From contig JADKJL010000009.1 of the NCBI GenBank assembly GCA_016721015.1, positions 536,695-600,694 of the forward strand: 64,000 nucleotides of DNA. The letters run 5' to 3'. The first letter of the stretch is position 1; the number at the start of each line of letters is the position of its first letter. Under the pieces are notes generated by a model. It was not told the DNA's origin. It made no database searches and was given only the letters and a program-made list of their open reading frames with translations. Positions 11,267 to 19,636 of the stretch are shown in pieces. The position numbers were made by a program, and so were the translations under genes. The stretch is from Lysobacterales bacterium. Its GTDB lineage: Bacteria > Pseudomonadota > Gammaproteobacteria > Xanthomonadales > Rhodanobacteraceae.

Positions 11267-12409
11267 ATGAACCACAGTCGCCGACACTTCGTGCTCGGGG
11301 CGACGGCGCTCGCCAGCGCGCCAATTTGGCTGCCGATGCAACGCGCGCTGGCCAGCCCCGGCATCAGCGACGGCAAATGGCGCGGCTATGCCGCGGCCAT
11401 CGTCATTGATGCACTGGGTGGTCCTGGCGAGTACAACGCCGCACCCTTGACCGCGCTGAGTCCAGCCGCGCTGGAAGACGTGCGCGCAAGCGGCCTGACC
11501 GCGGTCAATGTCACAGTCAGCGGTGTCGGCAGCTATGCGAAAGATGCCAATGAGACGATCCGCAATATCGCCTACTGGAATGCACAGATTGCCGCCCATC
11601 CCGAGCAATTGATGCAAGTGCGAAATGCCGGTGATCTTGCGACCGCGAAGCGCAGTGGCCGACTCGGCCTGATCTATGGGTTTCAGGATGCGACCCCGAT
11701 CAAAGAAGACCTCGATCGCGTCGCGCTGTATGACGATCTCGGCGTACGCGTTTTCCAGCTGACCTACAACCGGCGCAACCTGGTTGGCGATGGATGTCTG
11801 GAGTCGGGCAATGCCGGGCTCAGCGCGTTTGGCCGGAACCTGATCGAACGTCTCAACGAACGCCATCTCCTCATCGACCTGGCGCACGCGGGCGAACGCA
11901 CGACGCGCGAAGCCATTCAGCAATCGCGCACGCCAATTGCGATCACGCATACGGGTTGCGCGGCAATTGCCGAATTGCCGCGCAACAAGACCGATTACGA
12001 GCTGCGCGAACTGGCCGACAAGGGCGGCGTGGTCGGCATCTACCTGATGCCGTTCCTGCGCTCGAAGGGCCAGCCAACCGCTGACGACCTGATCGCGCAT
12101 CTCGAGCACGCGATCAAGGTGTGTGGCGAGGATCATGTCGGCATCGGCAGTGATGGCACGATTTCACCGATCGATTTCAACGACGAGTTCAGGCGCAAGC
12201 ATGCCGCGGATGTCGCCGATCGGCGCAGTCGTGGCATCTCGGCACCCGGCGAGGAGCCCGACGTCTTCACCTTCTTGCCGGATCTCAATTCAGCAGATCG
12301 CCTGGCCAGCTTGGCCGCGCTGCTTTCCAGGCGCGGTCATTCCGATGCCCGCATCGGCAAGATACTGGGCGGGAATTTCGCACGCCTGTTTCGCGAAATC
12401 TGGGCCTGA
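11267..12409 (+). CDS. Membrane dipeptidase-like protein (peptidase M19), Tat-exported
   Basis: 380 residues. The N-terminus is a twin-arginine signal (RRHFVLGATALASAPIWLP, cleaved near ALA-SP), so the enzyme is periplasmic. The body follows the renal dipeptidase fold: GLIYGFQDATPI, then FQLTYNRRNLVGDGCLE, LIDLAHAGERTT, ITHTGCAAI, and HVGIGSDGTISP. The family binds two zinc ions and cleaves dipeptides, including D-Ala-containing ones; the HxD-type N-terminal metal pair is less obvious here (AAIVIDALGG where many have DxHxD). Catalytic competence is therefore uncertain. It starts 49 bases after the EF-G gene and may be co-transcribed. Confidence 0.82.
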   Translation: MNHSRRHFVLGATALASAPIWLPMQRALASPGISDGKWRGYAAAIVIDALGGPGEYNAAPLTALSPAALEDVRASGLTAVNVTVSGVGSYAKDANETIRNIAYWNAQIAAHPEQLMQVRNAGDLATAKRSGRLGLIYGFQDATPIKEDLDRVALYDDLGVRVFQLTYNRRNLVGDGCLESGNAGLSAFGRNLIERLNERHLLIDLAHAGERTTREAIQQSRTPIAITHTGCAAIAELPRNKTDYELRELADKGGVVGIYLMPFLRSKGQPTADDLIAHLEHAIKVCGEDHVGIGSDGTISPIDFNDEFRRKHAADVADRRSRGISAPGEEPDVFTFLPDLNSADRLASLAALLSRRGHSDARIGKILGGNFARLFREIWA

Positions 12410-12424
12410 GCCCCGGCCGAGCCG

Positions 12425-13678
12425 TCAGCTCTTCCCGAACGGCTTCCGCAAGCGGCTCAGGAATGAGGACTTCTTGCCTTCGCCGTCGTCCTCGGGATGA
12501 CGCGATCGGCGCGCCGTCCACGTGAGCCAACCGATGGCGTCGTAGGCATTGACGACGTCGAATACCGCCGACATTTCGCATTCGCAACTTGCCGCGATTT
12601 CATGCAGCCGGTGGGGCTGCATCAGTGCTGCCGATATCCTCGCGTGGATGGGATAGTCGCGTGCAATCTCCAGCCAGCGCGTCAACTGGAAGGTTCCACC
12701 CGGATCGAGGTTCGAAGCCAGCCGGCCATTGGAATGCAGCAAAACCTCGAGCCAGATCAACTTCTGGTAGGGCTGGCCCGGCTGCGACTCGCGCAACACA
12801 TTCATTTCGGATGTGGTCAGTCGGCGCCAGTCGCTGAGTCGCGAAGACTCGCGGCAATAGATCTCCAGATCACTCAGCCGATCTGCGTTGTGGAAGACCT
12901 GGTTCTTCGGATCCAGGGTCAACGCACCCGCACCTGGCCACGCGATCTGCATTGGCCCGTGGATCAGTTCGCCCTCAAGGAATTCGCGCAAACGATAGAC
13001 CGAGAGATCTTCCAGATTCTGCTTGCGTTCGGGCACTCGCGCCGACGATGGCGTGCTCAGCGGAACGGCAAGCGATTCGCGATCCTGATCCGCACGCTGC
13101 GCGCTGCGGCGGGTCGGGTTCCCCGAACCTTCAACGCGTGCGGATTGATCGAATTTCTGTGGCTTCAGATTCAGGTACGGATCGGCCGACGGATGATCCT
13201 TGAGCAACTCGTCGAGGCCGGGCGCCACGTTGGCGTCGTCCGGTGTGTGTTCTGCGGTGTCATCCATCATCTTGAAGTCCGGCAAATCGGCAATCCCTTC
13301 GAACTCGGACGAATGGTTCTGGAAATATCCCGAACTGGTGCGATCCTGCCCTTTCAGCCCCGTTGCCGCGGCTGTCGCGTGGTTGAGTACGGCAACCAGG
13401 TTCTCGGGCTTGAACGGGCGTATCAGGGCCGGGTCGCCTTCGTGGTCGGCATCGGCATCACGCACGACGGCAAACCGCATGCCCGTGACTTTTGCCCGCG
13501 AACGGGCCATCTGTCCGGCAAAGTTCGACGTGTCGACAACCAGCAGATCCGCCTGTGCATCGGCGCCCCAGCGCCAGGCGTTAAGGAGCTGCTCGGCCGA
13601 TTTGCGGATAAGCAAGCGGATGTGTGCGACATCTTCGTCGGAGACACCATTTGCGGCAATGATCTTTTCGTTGGCCAA
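12425..13678 (-). CDS. Hypothetical protein with receiver-like N-terminus
   Basis: 417 residues, apparently from a TTG at 13678, as no ATG occurs near the beginning. Residues about 1-110 have the alternating pattern of a CheY-like fold (DLLVVDTSNFAG, MRFAVVRDADADHEGDPALIRPFKPENLVAVL, the last resembling the KPF end of a receiver), but the usual acidic pocket is incomplete. A low-complexity acidic linker follows (about 115-220), then a folded region with Trp-rich motifs (PYQKLIWLEVLLHSNGRL, FDVVNAYDAIGWLTW), and a basic tail. No family name is assigned. It may sense state by a pseudo-receiver and act through a winged-helix-like C-terminus (inference). It sits upstream of the SET-domain gene on the same strand order, 131 bases apart. 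Confidence 0.7.
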   Translation of the reverse strand: MANEKIIAANGVSDEDVAHIRLLIRKSAEQLLNAWRWGADAQADLLVVDTSNFAGQMARSRAKVTGMRFAVVRDADADHEGDPALIRPFKPENLVAVLNHATAAATGLKGQDRTSSGYFQNHSSEFEGIADLPDFKMMDDTAEHTPDDANVAPGLDELLKDHPSADPYLNLKPQKFDQSARVEGSGNPTRRSAQRADQDRESLAVPLSTPSSARVPERKQNLEDLSVYRLREFLEGELIHGPMQIAWPGAGALTLDPKNQVFHNADRLSDLEIYCRESSRLSDWRRLTTSEMNVLRESQPGQPYQKLIWLEVLLHSNGRLASNLDPGGTFQLTRWLEIARDYPIHARISAALMQPHRLHEIAASCECEMSAVFDVVNAYDAIGWLTWTARRSRHPEDDGEGKKSSFLSRLRKPFGKS

Positions 13679-13809
13679 GCTCAGTTACCCCTTGCGGCCA
13701 GCCGATTCAGACAGCGGCGAATTGAACGATTGAAGCGTGAACGAACCCGGACTCTAGACTGCAACGATGTGAAACACTTTGCAATCGCGATAACGACGAA
13801 ATCGAGACT

Positions 13810-14325
13810 TCAGGGCGCTGCGTTTCGCGCCTTCGCGGGGCGCTTGCGCTTTGGTTTCAGCATCGTCCCGATACATGCCGGATCGCCACATTGGCAGGCC
13901 CAGATGCGCTTCAGTCGCGGGGTCAGGCGTTCCCCCAGCGAAATGCCATAGTCGTATGTAAGCTCCTCGCCGGCACGGATCTCGCGCAAGCTCTCGATCA
14001 GCACGCGATCCTGGCGACGCTTGCCCTGCTGATTCTCTTCGACGACGGCACGGCAGTTCGGTGCGCAACCATGGTTGATCCAGCGTGCGACATTGCCGTC
14101 AAGGTTGGCATCGATGACGTAGCTTTCGTTCAAGGTGAACAGAAAGGTATGGCCGGTGCTGCTGGTGCCGTCATAAAGCCGATCCGCCTGCGCGTGGGTG
14201 AGCAGGCGACCTCGGTATTCAATCAACTCGGTCTGGGCGGGAATATCGGCGATGGCGAAAACGCCGTTGCCATGGATCGGCGAACGGCGTTGCTTGATGA
14301 GTCGGGACATGTACAACGGGTTCAT
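13810..14325 (-). CDS. SET-domain protein-lysine methyltransferase
   Basis: 171 residues from the ATG at 14325; a frame extension upstream adds 23 residues, and an ATG at 14310 is also possible. Classical SET motifs are all present: an N-terminal IHGNGVFAIADIPAQTELIEYRG, the cofactor/substrate knot NHGCAPNC (usual NHSCxPN), GEELTYDYG, and a post-SET zinc cluster CQCGDPACIG. The protein should transfer methyl groups from S-adenosylmethionine to a lysine on an unknown protein. It runs opposite to the RNase T2 gene, with 117 bases between starts. Small stand-alone SET proteins are common in Xanthomonadales, so this need not be recent transfer from a eukaryote. Confidence 0.9.
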   Translation of the reverse strand: MNPLYMSRLIKQRRSPIHGNGVFAIADIPAQTELIEYRGRLLTHAQADRLYDGTSSTGHTFLFTLNESYVIDANLDGNVARWINHGCAPNCRAVVEENQQGKRRQDRVLIESLREIRAGEELTYDYGISLGERLTPRLKRIWACQCGDPACIGTMLKPKRKRPAKARNAAP

Positions 14326-14442
14326 GGTTGACGGATTGCGACATGATAACGATTCCATGGACAAAACGTGATGGGGCTTCGCGCAGCCGTTCACCCCGCG
14401 TTTCCTGATAGCGTTCCCTCATTCCCAGCGCACGTTCCCACC

Positions 14443-15135
14443 ATGAGCAAGCAACGCATCATCCGGTCGATCATCGCCATCATCGTGCTCTTGGCTGCGG
14501 CCGCCTATATCGCCTATCAGGACGCACCAAAGGATCGGCAAAGGGCGACGCCGCGTCCGACGGCAACGCCGGCCGCCGGATTCGACTACTACCTGGCCAG
14601 TCTGTCCTGGTCACCGACCTGGTGTGAATCGAATCCCGATGACCGCGAGCAGTGCGGCCGTCGTGGCTACGGCTTCATCCTGCACGGACTTTGGCCGCAA
14701 TACGACAGCGGCAACGGCCCGCAGGACTGCCGCAGCAACGAAGAACCCGATCAACAGACGATTGCGCGGACGCTGGCCTTCATGCCGAGTCGAAGCCTGA
14801 TTGACCACGAATGGCGTACACATGGAAGCTGTTCCGGCCTGGCTCCCGGCGCGTATTTTGATCTGGCCGACCGTGCCTTTGCCGCCCTCCGCATTCCTCC
14901 GCCATTGACCGCCACGGCAAGACCACCCGCGATGACCGCGGAAGACGTGCGCTCGGCGTTTGTCGATGCGAATCCCGGGCTGCAGGCCACCATGCTCGGT
15001 GTAAGTTGCCACGGAAATTCACTCGCGGAAGTACGCATCTGCCTGGACGTCGATCTTCAGCCAAGGCAGTGCGGTCGCGGCGTCGGCATGCGCTGCCCGC
15101 GCAAGGCGGTGCTGCGCATACCGTTGATTCGCTGA
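14443..15135 (+). CDS. Ribonuclease T2 family protein
   Basis: 230 residues from the ATG at 14443. A single N-terminal hydrophobic helix (IIRSIIAIIVLLAAAAYIAY) anchors or exports the protein, followed by a Pro/Thr-rich spacer. The two active-site blocks of RNase T2 are intact: CAS I with FILHGLWPQ and CAS II with HEWRTHGSC, giving the catalytic His pair and Glu. Eight or more cysteines outside the helix fit disulfide bonding in the periplasm. The enzyme would cleave single-stranded RNA to 2',3'-cyclic phosphates, for example scavenging exogenous RNA. Alone on its strand between the SET and GNAT genes. Confidence 0.92.
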   Translation: MSKQRIIRSIIAIIVLLAAAAYIAYQDAPKDRQRATPRPTATPAAGFDYYLASLSWSPTWCESNPDDREQCGRRGYGFILHGLWPQYDSGNGPQDCRSNEEPDQQTIARTLAFMPSRSLIDHEWRTHGSCSGLAPGAYFDLADRAFAALRIPPPLTATARPPAMTAEDVRSAFVDANPGLQATMLGVSCHGNSLAEVRICLDVDLQPRQCGRGVGMRCPRKAVLRIPLIR

Positions 15136-15205
15136 GGCGAAGGCGTTCGAATCGAACCGTCCGTCGGATCGCCCCATGCACGGGTGAATTCGGATCCGCG
15201 TCGGC

Positions 15206-15694
15206 TCAGGTGAGCTTGCCGAACAGAACCTGGGTCTTGATGCGCTTGAATCCTTCGCGCTCATAGAACTGATGGGCGCGTTCACGGATCGTGTTGCTGT
15301 GAACGCGCACTTCGGCGAAGTCGTTGATCGTGGCCCAGTGCATCGCCGCTTGCAGCAGACGCGCGCCGATACCGAGGCCGCGCATGGCCTGATCGACGAC
15401 CAGACCGGCCACTTCAGCCCGCGGCGCCGAAGTCAGGGAAATCGTCGACACGACCAGGATCCAGCCGCAGACCTCGCCGTTGGCAAGCTCGGCAACAATT
15501 GCCGAATCCGCATCAGCCTGCAGGATCCGACACAGCCGCTTGCGGATTTCCTCTGTGCTTGCCGGATAGCCCAACTGGGTCGCGAGCAACGCGATCGATG
15601 CCGAATCTTCCTCCCGCGCGGTGCGGATCGTCACCGCGACCGGGGCCACGGTTGGGTTGCTCATGGGATCCGGATCAACAACAGCCATCTTCAC
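15206..15694 (-). CDS. GNAT-family N-acetyltransferase
   Basis: 162 residues from an ATG at 15694 that overlaps the end of the M20 peptidase gene and has AAAGGTG just upstream; a second ATG at 15664, after the peptidase stop, is the alternative. The fold is a single GNAT domain: IRTAREEDSASIALLATQLGYP at the start, motif A with VVDQAMRGLGIGARLL (R/Q-x-x-G-x-G/A acetyl-CoA loop), and the closing HQFYEREGFKR. Resembles AttT/phosphinothricin-type acetyltransferases, but substrate cannot be inferred. The overlap with the upstream gene indicates an operon. Confidence 0.88.
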   Translation of the reverse strand: MKMAVVDPDPMSNPTVAPVAVTIRTAREEDSASIALLATQLGYPASTEEIRKRLCRILQADADSAIVAELANGEVCGWILVVSTISLTSAPRAEVAGLVVDQAMRGLGIGARLLQAAMHWATINDFAEVRVHSNTIRERAHQFYEREGFKRIKTQVLFGKLT

Positions 15695-17153
15695 CTTTGT
15701 GGGTGTGCGCGTCGGTTGCAGCCACGCCCGTCGTCAAGCCTTTTTCACTGGCTTTGAAATGATCGGCAACCACTTTGGCAACGCAGGCGGTCACCCGCTT
15801 GCCGGTCGGGATATGCAGGAACTCGTTCGGCCCGTGCGCATTCGAGTGCGGGCCGAGGACGCCGGTGATGAGGAACTGGGCGCCCGGGAATTTTTCGCCC
15901 AACATGCCCATGAACGGAATCGAGCCACCCTCGCCCATGTAGGCCGGCGGCGGACCGAAGTAGGTGCGCGAAGCTTCATCGACGGCCTGCTCCAACCACG
16001 GCGAAAGCGCTGGCGCGTTCCAGCCGCTGCCGGCTTTTTCGAGATGGAATTCGACGGTCGATCCGTATGGCGGATCGGATTCGAGCAATCGCTTGAGAAA
16101 CTCGCCACTCTTCACCGCATTGGCCGTCGGTGGCAGGCGCAAGCTGACCTTCACCGCCGTGAACGGTCGTTGCACGTTGCCGGCCGAATCCAGCGGCGGC
16201 AAGCCACCGATACCGGTTATCGACAAGGCTGGGCGCCAGGTCCGGTTGAGCACGAGTTCGGTCAAATCCTTGCTGACCGGCTGCATGCCATCGGCCATCG
16301 GAAATTTGGAATAAATGTCATCGCCAAGGACGCCGGCGCTGAGCTTCGCCTGTTCGACGCGTTGCGCAGGAATCTCCGCATGCAATTCGCGCGGACGGAT
16401 CTCGCCGGTATTCTCATCCTCCAGTCGCGACAGGATCTGGCGCAGGATGCGGAAACTCGACGGCACCACACCCGAGGCGTCACCCGAGTGCACGCCTTCC
16501 TTGAGCACATTGACGGTCAGGTTGCCGCCGGTCATTCCGCGCAGTGACGTGGTCAACCACATCTGGTCGTAGTTGCCGCAACCGGAATCGAGGCAGACGA
16601 TCAAGGAGGGCTTGCCGATCCGCGCAGCGAGATGGTCAACGTAGTACGGCAGATCGTAGCTGCCCGATTCCTCGCAGGCCTCGATCATCACCACGCAGCG
16701 AGAGTGCGGAATCTTCTGTGCCTGCAAGGCCATGATCGCGCCCAGCGAACCGAAGATCGCGTAACCATCGTCGGCACCGCCGCGACCAAAGAGCTTGTCT
16801 CCCTCGATGACCGGCTTCCACGGCCCGAGGTGCTCGGCCCAACCGGTCATTTCGGGTTGCTTGTCGAGATGGCCGTAAAGCAGCACACAATCTTCGCCCT
16901 GACCCGGAATTTCGATGAAGATCAGCGGCGTGCGGCCCTGCAGTCGAACCACCTCGATCTGCATGCCTGGAATAGGCTGCGCGCGTGCCCAGTTCTCCAT
17001 CAGGGTCACGGCCTGGTCCATGTAGCCGTGCTCGGCCCACTTCGCATCGAACATCGGCGATTTGTTCGGAATGCGGATGTAATCGACCAGTTGGCCAACG
17101 ATCTGGTCGTCCCAGAGCATTCCGACGAAACCCTCAATTGCCTTCGAGTCCAT
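15675..17153 (-). CDS. M20 family metallopeptidase (carnosinase/CNDP-like dipeptidase)
   Basis: 492 residues from the ATG at 17153, supported by GAGGA eight bases upstream; the frame is open to 17228. Metal and catalytic residues are all visible: YGHLDKQPE (metal His and catalytic Asp), FGRGGADDG (bridging Asp), EACEESGS (general base Glu pair), LDSGCGN (metal Asp) and GPHSNAHGPNE (final His). The dimerisation lid domain lies between. A two-zinc cytosolic dipeptidase is expected. The tail is odd: TDAHTHKGEDGCC, a His- and Cys-containing extension that could bind metal. The GNAT gene overlaps its 3' end. Confidence 0.92.
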   Translation of the reverse strand: MDSKAIEGFVGMLWDDQIVGQLVDYIRIPNKSPMFDAKWAEHGYMDQAVTLMENWARAQPIPGMQIEVVRLQGRTPLIFIEIPGQGEDCVLLYGHLDKQPEMTGWAEHLGPWKPVIEGDKLFGRGGADDGYAIFGSLGAIMALQAQKIPHSRCVVMIEACEESGSYDLPYYVDHLAARIGKPSLIVCLDSGCGNYDQMWLTTSLRGMTGGNLTVNVLKEGVHSGDASGVVPSSFRILRQILSRLEDENTGEIRPRELHAEIPAQRVEQAKLSAGVLGDDIYSKFPMADGMQPVSKDLTELVLNRTWRPALSITGIGGLPPLDSAGNVQRPFTAVKVSLRLPPTANAVKSGEFLKRLLESDPPYGSTVEFHLEKAGSGWNAPALSPWLEQAVDEASRTYFGPPPAYMGEGGSIPFMGMLGEKFPGAQFLITGVLGPHSNAHGPNEFLHIPTGKRVTACVAKVVADHFKASEKGLTTGVAATDAHTHKGEDGCC

Positions 17154-17227
17154 GTTGATCCTCGCGCGCTGCGCATCCAATGGCGAAAGTCCGATTCTAG
17201 CGCGCCGCACCGCGCTTTCCGAATCCA

Positions 17228-17245
17228 TGTAGGAAAACTCCTACA
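17228..17245. promoter_or_regulatory. Perfect 18-bp palindrome, candidate operator
   Basis: TGTAGGA-AAAC-TCCTACA, a 7-bp inverted repeat with a 4-base spacer. It lies between the divergent M20 peptidase (start 17153) and ComEA-like (start 17372) genes, 75 bases ahead of the former. Likely protein-binding site; the regulator is unknown. Confidence 0.45.
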
Positions 17246-17371
17246 CATTCCTGCTCGCCTCGCTTACGCGCCGCGACCGCGTTTTGCCATCCCGCCCGGG
17301 AACACCTCGGCGGAGACTTTGTTCACCGGGGACAGAAGGACCCGGCCCCAACCCAACTCAAGGAGAACATC

Positions 17372-17707
17372 ATGAACTTCAAGACCCTGCTCGGCAGCCT
17401 CGTGCTTTCCCTCGCTCTCGCCCTGCCGGCCTTCGCCGCCGAACAAGTCGACATCAACAGCGCCGATGCGAAAACCCTGGCGGAAGGCCTGAATGGCGTC
17501 GGCATGAGCAAGGCCGAAGCGATCGTCGCCTATCGTGACGAGCACGGCCCGTTTGCGAATGCCGAAGACCTGGCCCAGGTCAAGGGCATCGGCGACAAGA
17601 TTGTCGAGAAGAACCGCGACAACATCGTGGTCGGTGGCAGCAAGGCGAAGGCGACCGCGAGCCGCAAGTCGGCCAAGGCAGACACGTCGGCTCACGCTGC
17701 CGACTGA
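17372..17707 (+). CDS. ComEA-like helix-hairpin-helix DNA-binding protein
   Basis: 111 residues with AAGGAG before the ATG. A signal peptide (FKTLLGSLVLSLALALPAFA) directs it to the periplasm. The mature part is a ComEA HhH domain: VDINSADAKTLAEGLNGVGMSKAEAIVAYRDE then GPFANAEDLAQVKGIGDKIVEKNRD. A lysine-rich tail (about 90-105) adds further DNA affinity. Such proteins bind incoming double-stranded DNA in natural transformation, although many Xanthomonadales paralogues are small and of unproven role. A hairpin terminator follows directly. Confidence 0.9.
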   Translation: MNFKTLLGSLVLSLALALPAFAAEQVDINSADAKTLAEGLNGVGMSKAEAIVAYRDEHGPFANAEDLAQVKGIGDKIVEKNRDNIVVGGSKAKATASRKSAKADTSAHAAD

Positions 17708-17718
17708 AGCGTGAACCG

Positions 17719-17755
17719 ACAAGGCGGCGCGATCCATTCGATCGCGCCGCCTTGT
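17719..17755 (+). terminator. Hairpin terminator after the ComEA-like gene
   Basis: A perfect 16-bp stem (17719-17734 with 17740-17755) and loop CATTC, 11 bases after the stop. Only a short T run follows, so termination may be partial. Confidence 0.65.
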
Positions 17756-17904
17756 GCGTTTCCGAAACCCTGTCTGTGGCACGAGCATCTTCAGACGCGA
17801 CGCTCTGCGCAATTGGTTTTGAAAAGCATCGTGCCTGAAGGCGCTCCGACGGGTTCCCAGCAAACTGAAAGTTCGCGGCGAATTGCTTTCGCTTGAGCCC
17901 ACTC

Positions 17905-17989
17905 CCTACTCCCCATTGACGCGCGCATCCTGCGGCTTGCCCTTTGGGCCAGCTACGCTGTTCGTTCCGACTTCCTGTCTCCACAGTCC
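17905..17989 (+). repeat. Dispersed intergenic repeat, copy 1
   Basis: An 85-base sequence that recurs at 57683-57768 with only one single-base indel and one substitution. Both copies are in the same orientation and in gene-free DNA, preceded by C/T-rich sequence. No coding function or terminal repeats are visible. The 336-bp gap 17708-18043 otherwise holds only the hairpin above. Confidence 0.85.
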
Positions 17990-18043
17990 AACTCTCGGCC
18001 TTTAAACGCCATGCTAAACTTCGCATCCCCCGCCGGTGCGAAC

Positions 18044-18505
18044 ATGATTCTTCCCCGCTATCACATCAACCCGTCCAGCATTCCGGGCGCCGGCCAAGGC
18101 GTGTTCATCGACGAGCCGGTTGACCGAGGCAGCATCCTGATCGCTCCGGACGCGATACCCCGCACCTGGCCGCTGGAACAGATCGAGGCCATGCCCGACG
18201 CGAAAGAGCTGCTCCCGGCCACCGTGCGCTGGTTCGAGAACCACTACACGATTTCAACCGAGTGGCCCGACGAGTGCTACATCAATCATTCGTTTGCGCC
18301 GACCGGGCTCTGGCACCTTGGCTTCATCTTTGCATCCGCCAATCTTGATGCCGGCAGCGAAATCACCGTGGACTACCGCCACCTGCTCGGCCCCGGGCAA
18401 GTGGAGGATTTCCGCGATGCCCAAAGCGGTGAGCGCATCGTCGGATTCACCTGGAAAGAGAGTCTCAGAACGTCCTCGCAGACGCTGCTCGGGCTCATCG
18501 GCTGA
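18044..18505 (+). CDS. SET-domain-like protein
   Basis: 153 residues from the ATG at 18044 (frame open 33 bases further up). Shows the SET pattern PSSIPGAGQGVFIDEPVDRGSIL at the start, then YINHSFAPTG in place of NHSCxPN, and GSEITVDYRHLL in place of GEELTxDY. There is no post-SET cysteine cluster and the Cys of the knot is replaced by Phe, so it belongs to a divergent SET group. Probably a methyltransferase, possibly with altered activity. Followed after five bases by a GNAT gene, so the two may form a protein-modifying operon. It is not a close copy of the other SET gene at 13810-14325. Confidence 0.78.
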   Translation: MILPRYHINPSSIPGAGQGVFIDEPVDRGSILIAPDAIPRTWPLEQIEAMPDAKELLPATVRWFENHYTISTEWPDECYINHSFAPTGLWHLGFIFASANLDAGSEITVDYRHLLGPGQVEDFRDAQSGERIVGFTWKESLRTSSQTLLGLIG

Positions 18506-18510
18506 CCATC

Positions 18511-19035
18511 ATGCTTGAAATACCCGATTTGCTCACCGAACGACTGCGCCTCACGGGACTGTCGGAACGCCACTTCGAGTCGTATTCGGCCATGCTTGCC
18601 GATCCATCGAGCACGCGCTACGTCGGCGACGGCCAGCCGCTCGACCGCATGAACGCATGGCGCTCGATGGCCATGTTGATCGGTCATTGGGCGCTGCGCG
18701 GCTATGGCATGTGGGCGGTCGAACTGAAGGACACCGGCGAGTTCATCGGCCGGGTCGGCTTGCACAATCCCGAGGGGTGGCCCGATCTCGAGCTTGGCTG
18801 GATGCTGCGTCCCGAACACCGGCATCACGGCTATGCCACCGAAGCTGCGCGTTGCGTACTCGACTACGCCTTCACCCGCCTCGGTGCCGAACGCGCGATC
18901 AGCCTGATCCGCGCCGAGAACACCGAATCCGAACGTGTCGCCCGACGCCTCGGTGGCCGCCAGTCGACGACGATCGACTTTCTCGGCAGCGCGACCCTGG
19001 TCTACACCTACCACCGCCCCGACGGCGCCAACTGA
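18511..19035 (+). CDS. RimJ/RimL-type GNAT acetyltransferase
   Basis: 174 residues. Typical ribosomal-protein-acetyltransferase layout: LLTERLRLTGLSERHFESYSAMLADP at the N-terminus, WAVELKDTGEFIGRVGLHNPEGW, LGWMLRPEHRHHGYATEAARCVLDYAF (acetyl-CoA loop), and ENTESERVARRLGGR near the end. The true target is unknown; many members modify N-termini or small molecules. Begins five bases after the SET-like gene and is followed 13 bases later by the HutD gene, so 18044-19636 is probably one transcript. Confidence 0.9.
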   Translation: MLEIPDLLTERLRLTGLSERHFESYSAMLADPSSTRYVGDGQPLDRMNAWRSMAMLIGHWALRGYGMWAVELKDTGEFIGRVGLHNPEGWPDLELGWMLRPEHRHHGYATEAARCVLDYAFTRLGAERAISLIRAENTESERVARRLGGRQSTTIDFLGSATLVYTYHRPDGAN

Positions 19036-19048
19036 GCGGCTCAGCTCG

Positions 19049-19636
19049 ATGCGCCTGATCCAGACTCGCGACTACCAGCGCAAGCGCTGGAACAACGATG
19101 GCGGATGGACCACCGAAATTGCCCGTGAACCGCTGGCCGATTCCAGCGACGGATTCCGCTGGCGGGTCAGCATCGCCGACATCGAGGCGGATGGACCGTT
19201 TTCGCGCTTCCCCGGCATTGACCGCGATCTGTTGCTGCTGGCCGGCAAGGGCATCGAACTCGACATCGACGACGCACCGTCAATCCGACTCGATCGGCGC
19301 TTCCAGTCCATCCGTTTCGACGGCGAGGCCGCGATCCAATGCCGCCTGCTGGCCGGACCGACACGCGATTTCAATGTGATGGCGGCGCGTGCGCAGGTTT
19401 CGGCCGAAGTCCATGCCCGCCCGCTCGCGGGCACCATGCTGGTTTTCGTCGAACCACGCTGCTCATGGCTGATCCATGTCTTCGCCGGACAGGCTTCCGC
19501 GCGCGGCGACGATCAATCGGTGAGCGCGCAATGCGGAGAAACCCTGATCCTCGATGCACCGATTGATGCGCGGGCACGCGTCGTCATCGAGGGCGGCGGC
19601 GAACTCATCCTGGTCAAGTTCACCGATATCGACTAG
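19049..19636 (+). CDS. hutD: HutD family protein
   Basis: 195 residues from the ATG at 19049. Begins RLIQTRDYQRKRWNNDGGWTTEIA, the hallmark KWKNGGGxTxEI segment of HutD, then WRVSIADIEADGPFSRFPGIDR and the bicupin-like strands typical of the family. HutD proteins are linked to histidine utilisation and may limit urocanate accumulation, but no hutH, hutU or hutI genes are present in the window. Its last four bases overlap the end of the convergent membrane-protein gene. Confidence 0.88.
   Translation: MRLIQTRDYQRKRWNNDGGWTTEIAREPLADSSDGFRWRVSIADIEADGPFSRFPGIDRDLLLLAGKGIELDIDDAPSIRLDRRFQSIRFDGEAAIQCRLLAGPTRDFNVMAARAQVSAEVHARPLAGTMLVFVEPRCSWLIHVFAGQASARGDDQSVSAQCGETLILDAPIDARARVVIEGGGELILVKFTDID

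Noticed and set aside
13810..14325. SET-domain gene as recent acquisition from a eukaryote
   Set aside because: Codon use matches the neighbours, and small SET proteins of this type are known in bacteria.
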